A DNA stretch of 64,000 nt from Rattus norvegicus (taxonomy: Eukaryota; Chordata; Mammalia; Rodentia; Muridae): contig NC_086025.1 in assembly GCF_036323735.1 (NCBI RefSeq), forward strand, positions 105,513,688 to 105,577,687. Direction: 5' to 3'. The position numbers were made by a program, and so were the translations under genes. The notes beneath the pieces are model-generated. The model did not search any database, was not told the DNA's origin, and saw only the letters and a program-made list of their open reading frames with translations. Shown here in pieces: positions 59,036 through 64,000 of this stretch (positions within the stretch are counted from its first letter, which is position 1; each line of letters begins with the position of its first letter).

Positions 59036-59277
59036 TGTTTATTTTATTTATTTACATTTCAAATGTTATCCCCTTTCCCGGTTGGTTTCGGTTTCTCCTT
59101 TGCAACACCCCATCCCATCCTCCTCTCTCCCTCTCACTGCTGCTCCCCTCACCCTACCCCACTCCCACTTCACTGTCTTAGCATGTCCTTATGCTGGAGC
59201 ACAGAGCCTTCACAGGACCAAAGGCCTTCCCTCCCATTGATGACAGATAAGGCAACTCTCGGCTACATATGCAACTA
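59036..59277 (-). mobile_element. Lx-like L1, 3'-terminal segment (inverse strand)
   Basis: From the left: TTTATTTATTTACATTTCAA, TGTTATCCCCTTTCCCGG, a C-rich tract, then AGAGCCTTCACAGGACCAAA and CTACATATGCAACT. This is the reverse complement of an L1 3' UTR end, with the A tail toward 59036. It joins the opposite-strand segment at about 59278. Confidence 0.85.
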
Positions 59278-60247
59278 ACTGCGTGAAATTTGCAGGCAAA
59301 TGGATGGAACTAGAAAATAGCATCCTGAGTAAGGTAATCCAGTTACAAAAGAACACACATGGTATGTACTCACTGATGAGTGAACATTAGGTAAAAAGCT
59401 CAGAATACCCACCATACAACTCACAGACCATATGAAGCTCAAGAAGAAGGAAGACCAAAGTGTGGATGTTTTAGTATTACTTAGAAGGGGGAACAAAAAT
59501 AATCACATGAGGTAGAGGAGAGTAGGGACTTGGGAGGAATAGAGGAGGGCAAGAAGAAAAGGGGGGCAGGATCATGTGTGGAAGGAGACAGATGGGATGT
59601 ACAGAGGGTCAGGAAATTGAACAGAGGTGTATAGCAATGGGGAATGGGGAACTGGGGGCAGCCACCAGAAAGTCCCAGATGACAGGAAAGCAAGAGGATC
59701 CCAAGACCCAGTGGTGATGATATTAGCTGAAATATCCAACAAAGGGGAGAGAAAACCTTTGGAGACCATATCTAGAGGTTAAACACAGCCCCTAGTTGAG
59801 GGATGGGGCTAACCACCCATCTTAAAAATATTAACCTCCTGACAAAATTCCTCCTGACAAAAGGAAATACAGGGACAAAAAGTGGAGCAGAGACTGAAGC
59901 AAAGGTCATCTTGAGACTGCCTCACCTGTGGATCAATCCCATATGCACCCACCAAACCCAGGCACTATTGCTGATGCCAAGAAGTGCTTGCTGACAGGAA
60001 CCTGATATAGCTGTCTCCTGAGAAGCTCTACAAGAGCCTTACCAAAACAGATGAGGATGCTTGCAGCCAACCATCGGACTGAGCAAGGGGTCACCAATGG
60101 AGGAGTTAGGGGAAGGACTGAAGGAGCTGAAGGGGTTTGCAACCCCATAGGAAGAACAGCAATATCAACCAACCAGAACCCCCAGAGCTCCCAGGAGCTA
60201 AACCACCAACCAAAGAATACACATGGAGGGACCCATGGTTCCAACTT
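59278..60247 (+). mobile_element. Lx-like L1, inverted upstream segment (ORF2 end plus 3' UTR)
   Basis: Begins in the last ORF2 codons (GTGAAATTTGCAGGCAAATG), passes the stop at 59388-59390 and continues through a 3' UTR with GAGACTGCCTCACCTGTGGA and GGAGCTAAACCACCAACCAA, ending near CATGGTTCCAACTT. Its end is where the opposite-strand segment at 59036-59277 starts in element order, so the two are one 5'-inverted insertion. Confidence 0.85.
59281..59390 (+). pseudogene. Last ~36 codons of an L1 ORF2
   Basis: The frame reads VKFAGKWMELENSILSK...THGMYSLMSEH and then TAG, homologous to the C-terminus of ORF2 in copies A and B (MKFVGKWLELENIILSE...SLISGY). It is a relic of the truncated insertion. 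Confidence 0.8.
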
Positions 60248-61240
60248 CAATTTTTCAATGCCTAATATTAGTGTTGGTTCTTAAACGTTTTAACTTCCCT
60301 TCTAGCCTACCACCCACCAGAGGTTGTGGAAAAGAAAGTGTATGGGAAAGCGGACCTGTTTACAAATTGTTCTTTGGAGCACATCCCTTCTGCATTATCA
60401 GGAAATCAACACTTCAGTTCACAGGTCAACTGTGGCAGTTTGATCCACTTGCAAACTCCTCATAGATATACCAGCAGTCCAGTTTAGTAGCACTGGGATA
60501 GCAGCAGTGATGGTATGACCTAGCAGGAACAAACAGGCCTCAGGAATTGGCACGAGTCAGCAGGAAGATTAAGACCAGCAGGGACGCAAGGAGAAGTTCT
60601 CAGCTGTGCCTCTCTCAACAAATTGAAGATCAGCAAAGACATGAGACCAAGAAGTGTCGCAGCACTAGCTCTACCAGCAAGCTCCCCTCACAGTCTGTTG
60701 AGTCCTATTCATACTCTCTCCAAACATCACATGTCCTCTCTATAGGCCTGCCTTCACCATGTGTCTTGCCTCACCATGTGAGTCTGTCTTAGCAAAACTC
60801 CACATGAGTCTATCTCAGATGACATCACTCTGCCAATTGGCACAAGTCCACAGTAGCAACAAGAAGCCTCAGCACACCACCAGAAGTTTTTTGGTGCATT
60901 CCTCTCTACAGAGACCTGACAAATGGAGCTCAACTATGCAACGTAAGGTGGACCAATACATACTAATAGTTAGCAAACAGTCCTTTATCACAAGTCCTTT
61001 CAAGTGCTTGCTTTAGCAAAACATCCTTTCACCTGTGTCTGCTTCAAGAAAAAACTCCTTCAAGTGTTTTGCCCCAGAAAAACACCATCTGACTTTCCAA
61101 AGAATCCTTAAGTTTCCACCTCAAGAGTGTTTCCTTTTGGGTATATAAAGTCCTATTCCAAGGGTAACCATGTGCTAATTCTTAGATTATAGGAAGACTT
61201 CACCTTGCGTGACACACATTTCATTGAATTAAAGATCTTG
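60248..61240 (+). mobile_element. LTR-like block (RMER17-like, name tentative)
   Basis: A repeat-like block with GACCTAGCAGGAACAAACAG, GACATGAGACCAAGAAGTGT, CTCACCATGTGAGTCTGTCT and AGTGCTTGCTTTAGCAAAAC. It ends with GGGTATATAAAGTCCTATTC (TATA box about 61141-61147) and, about 85 bp on, an ATTAAA (61228-61233), as in the U3-R part of an LTR. I associate these phrases with a rodent ERV LTR, probably solo, since no gag/pol follows. Terminal TG/CA and target duplication are not established. Confidence 0.45.
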
Positions 61241-61894
61241 AGATGGGGAGCTTACTATAAATTATCTTGGCCTTTATAAGTAGGGCATACACTTATAAGA
61301 GAGCAAAGGACGTGCAGAGTTAAGAGACCGGAACAAACAAATCAGAAAGGTGTGAGCTATTGGCCAAATATTCCAAGTAACTCTTAGAAGCTAGAAATCG
61401 CAATTCTTCCAGTTTAATTCTTCCCATTAAGGCTTCTCAAAGGAGCACAGTACTATTGACCCATTTCCAGAACTAAGAATGAATTTGTATTATTTTAAGC
61501 TACTAAAATTATTTAACAGGACTATTATAACAACATATGACATTAATGCACACAGGCAAATCACATCACAGCTCTTACCGTAGCTAAAACCATCAACATA
61601 GAAAGGTGGCTCTTAGGTGATACCAGATGAAGGTCCCTTGGCCTCAGATATCCCTCAGTGGAGTAGAAGAACTGACTAGGGTCACAAAGAGTTATACTGT
61701 AAGCATTGACATGTTGGCTAAGCACACATTTTAGTTCACCTGCAAAGTCCCAGTACCCAAGGCTTGGTAATAGAGGCAAAAGTGATCGCTGACTCAGGAG
61801 TCAGCAAGTAGCCATATACCACATGCCCAAAATAAAGACGGTAACCCTTACAACTGGATAATGGGCAATCTACCTTGTCTTCTTAGGAATATTG
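61241..61894. other. Noncoding stretch
   Basis: No gene. Sequence may continue an older repeat that also makes up the arm at 61895-62160. Confidence 0.35.
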
Positions 61895-62160
61895 GGATCA
61901 GCATCTGCCAGGTTCCACAGGATGTGGAAGGGGAGGTGTGGCACAGTTCCTGCCCCTGGAGCATCATCAGGCCTTTGATCCCCACAATCCCCATGTATGC
62001 TAATGACTGCTGTTGGCCTGAAGCTGACCTACTGTCTCTTCTACTTTACTTCCAATCTCTCCTTTTGGGGAATATACTTCCTCCATTACTCAGAGCTAAC
62101 CATCCCATACAAATAATGAAACGTGATTCTCAGGAATAAGGAATGGAGGTGGTCATGAGA
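61895..62160 (+). repeat. Inverted repeat pair, left arm
   Basis: It carries CACAGTTCCTGCCCCTGGAG, CCCATGTATGCTAATGACTG, TTTACTTCCAATCTCTCCTT and GAATGGAGGTGGTCATGAG. The reverse complement of 63532-63795 has the same phrases in the same order. Similarity stops at GGTCATGAG on one side. Family not recognised. Confidence 0.8.
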
Positions 62161-63531
62161 CCTTGCTCCCATTCCCACCTTGCTCCAGGACCATCCTCAC
62201 CCTGAGGCTGGACTTTGGTGGAATGGCACCTGAGACAGGGACCCACAGTAGAGGGGTGTCCAGGACAGGGACATGAGGTAAGGGAAGATAAATATATATT
62301 GAGCACAGATAGAGTTTGAGAAGGCTTTCGCTCAAGAGTGCCACAGACCCCTGGGAAGAGATAATGCCATCCACTGAGGTCCATTTCCAGCCTCCGCACA
62401 AGGAGGGTCCCAAGGCAAGGTTTGGGAATGGGGGCAGTGCTAATTCAGTAATGACTTGGAGTCAGTAGTGGGTGCAAGCTGTCAGTTCAAGTACTCTGTT
62501 TCCGAGGATTCTCATCATTCTTCTTCTCCTTTCTTCCTTCTCCCTTCTTTTACTTTTGCCCTCTCCCTTCTTATTCCACTGCCTTCTCCCTTTTCTCTCT
62601 TTTCATTCCTTTGCCTTCTCCTCTTTACTGTTTAGTCCTTTTCCCAACCAGAGATCTTGCACCCAGTCTTTTATTTACTAAAGTTATATCATCAAGACTT
62701 TCATCACTGTTAATAATATTTTTAGAAATCTACACAAATTCTGTGAATTCTGGATCATTAATTCCAACCCCTGCTTCCTTAAAACAGAAACTAAACACAA
62801 ACAAAATCACCTTTACTTATAGTTTTTATACAGTCTGTTCTTCATGGGTATCTGGGCACAGCTCTTATGGTTTCCTGGTACAACAGACAGCAGTCTTTTT
62901 CATGTAAGAACAGAAAAATGATGATGCAATTCTCAGGAATAAGGAATAAGGAACATGGAGAATTTAACTGTGGTTAAAATGATTTATTACAGAATAATTG
63001 AAAATTTATGTAAGTAAAGCAGTTACCTCTCATAATATCTCTCTAGGCACTGTCATCTCCAATTCTTCACGTAGTTAGGAGAACAAAGTACTAACTTTTG
63101 TATGTTTATATATCATCTTTTAATTCTCTAATCTTTATTTCCTCATGCTAGCAGTCCCAGAGCCTCATGTACCTTCCTTCTAGTACTATTTCTTTCTAGA
63201 TCATACATTATCATTTCTCCTATGAAATAAACCTATCATTTTCTTGTTTTCTATAGATTCCTTCTTTTCCTATTCATACATTTTCTTCTTGATACTACTT
63301 TAACTTTCTATCCTTGATGTCCCCAAGTTCAGCCAGGCTAATTAAGGCAATAGTCATTGGACTGAAGGGTACATGTATCTTTTCATGGTTCCAAATTCAA
63401 GGCTAAGTCTAACAATGAACTATTTCTACAAAGGACTATTTAGAGTTTTATGGCCTTTGTGGTTATGGTGTCTAGATCATTTCCCATGTCCCTAAAGGCC
63501 AAGCGGAAGGTCTGCTCCTTGTCCTCCACAG
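62161..63531. other. Spacer between inverted arms, with a CT tract
   Basis: A pyrimidine-rich tract lies at about 62515-62640. A short phrase, TTCTCAGGAATAAGGAATAA (62931-62950), echoes the left arm. No gene. Confidence 0.45.
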
Positions 63532-63795
63532 CCTCATGACCACCTTCTTTCCTCATTCCTGAGAACTGCATCTGTTTCATTTATTATGGTGTGATTAGCT
63601 CTGAATAATGAGGGAATGATATTCTCCAAAAAAGGACGATTGGAAGTAAAATAGAAGAGATAGAAGATCAGATTCAGGCCATGAACAGTCATTAGCACAC
63701 ATGGGGGTTGTGGAGATAAATGTCTGATGATGGTCCAGGGGCAAGAACTGTGGACCTTTCCTTACGAAGCTATGCCAGAGCAGGCAAGTATCTAC
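63532..63795 (-). repeat. Inverted repeat pair, right arm
   Basis: On the minus strand it reads CACAGTTCTTGCCCCTGGAC, CCCATGTGTGCTAATGACTG, TTTACTTCCAATCGTCCTTT and GGTGGTCATGAGG, matching 61895-62160 with roughly one difference in five or six bases by eye. Confidence 0.8.
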
Positions 63796-64000
63796 AATCA
63801 TTACTAGGTACATGATATGTACAATGGGTATTCAACAGAATTGGCCTTCTTGTATATATCACACTGTAGTCTTAGATTTTTTTTTTCACAATCTACTTTA
63901 TTTAGGGTTCATAAACACTTCATACTCCCTTCTAGCCCACCGAAGTAGTTCCTTGGGTGATTTCACTCTTTGTTGTCATGATACTAGCAGTACAGTTCAA
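63796..64000. other. AT-rich window end
   Basis: No gene or named repeat seen. Confidence 0.4.

Noticed and set aside
1..64000. CRISPR arrays, operons, prophage or other prokaryotic systems
   Set aside because: All tandem repeats are microsatellites or minisatellites without spacers; gene density and repeat families are those of a rodent genome.

Overview
This window is mammalian, almost certainly rat (Rattus), and contains no recognisable host protein-coding gene. The evidence for rat is the repeat set: two long LINE-1 copies of one rodent type, young ID SINEs (the BC1-derived family that expanded in rat), B1, B2/B3 and B4 SINEs, an Lx-like L1, rodent-specific medium repeats, dinucleotide arrays, and old MIR, L2 and L1M fragments. 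Between repeats the sequence is AT-rich and looks like a gene desert or a very large intron.

Layout. 1-4591 is L1 copy A, entering the window inside ORF1. It has an internal deletion across the start of ORF2 but keeps a 1131-codon open frame with the reverse transcriptase and Cys-rich domains. 4.6-24 kb is unique sequence with scattered SINEs: two ID insertions with target-site duplications (8.65 and 9.9 kb), B4, B2, a 30-bp minisatellite at 10.7 kb, L2/MIR relics, and a small insertion at 7929-7999 that I read as a retrotransposed 5' half of tRNA-Phe. 24.4-25.1 kb is the only CpG-rich segment outside the L1 5' UTR and is the best candidate for a host promoter or first exon. 25-45 kb holds more SINE and old LINE fragments, two RMER1-like rodent repeats, a 71-bp direct duplication (30.2 and 31.2 kb), a GATA array and a 31-bp minisatellite (36 kb). 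45179-51712 is L1 copy B, structurally near full length (5' UTR, ORF1, ORF2, 3' UTR, 12-bp target-site duplication) but broken by frameshifts and a nonsense codon. 51.7-59 kb is mostly unique, with a few stretches that look like conserved noncoding DNA. 59.0-60.25 kb is an L1 3' end with a twin-priming inversion, followed by an LTR-like block (60.25-61.24 kb) and an inverted pair of an unidentified ~265-bp repeat (61.9 and 63.5 kb).

How it works together: the only coding potential I can defend belongs to L1. L1 machinery is also the likely source of the ID, B1, B2 and tRNA-half insertions, several of which show target-site duplications and TT/AA-type nick sites. I see no multi-gene system, CRISPR array or operon. 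The most distinctive observations are the tRNA-half retropseudogene, the orphan CpG-rich block, the endonuclease-deleted but otherwise open ORF2, the inverted repeat pair, and the 71-bp local duplication. Repeat family names are from recognition of sequence patterns only, without a database search; old-repeat boundaries are approximate.
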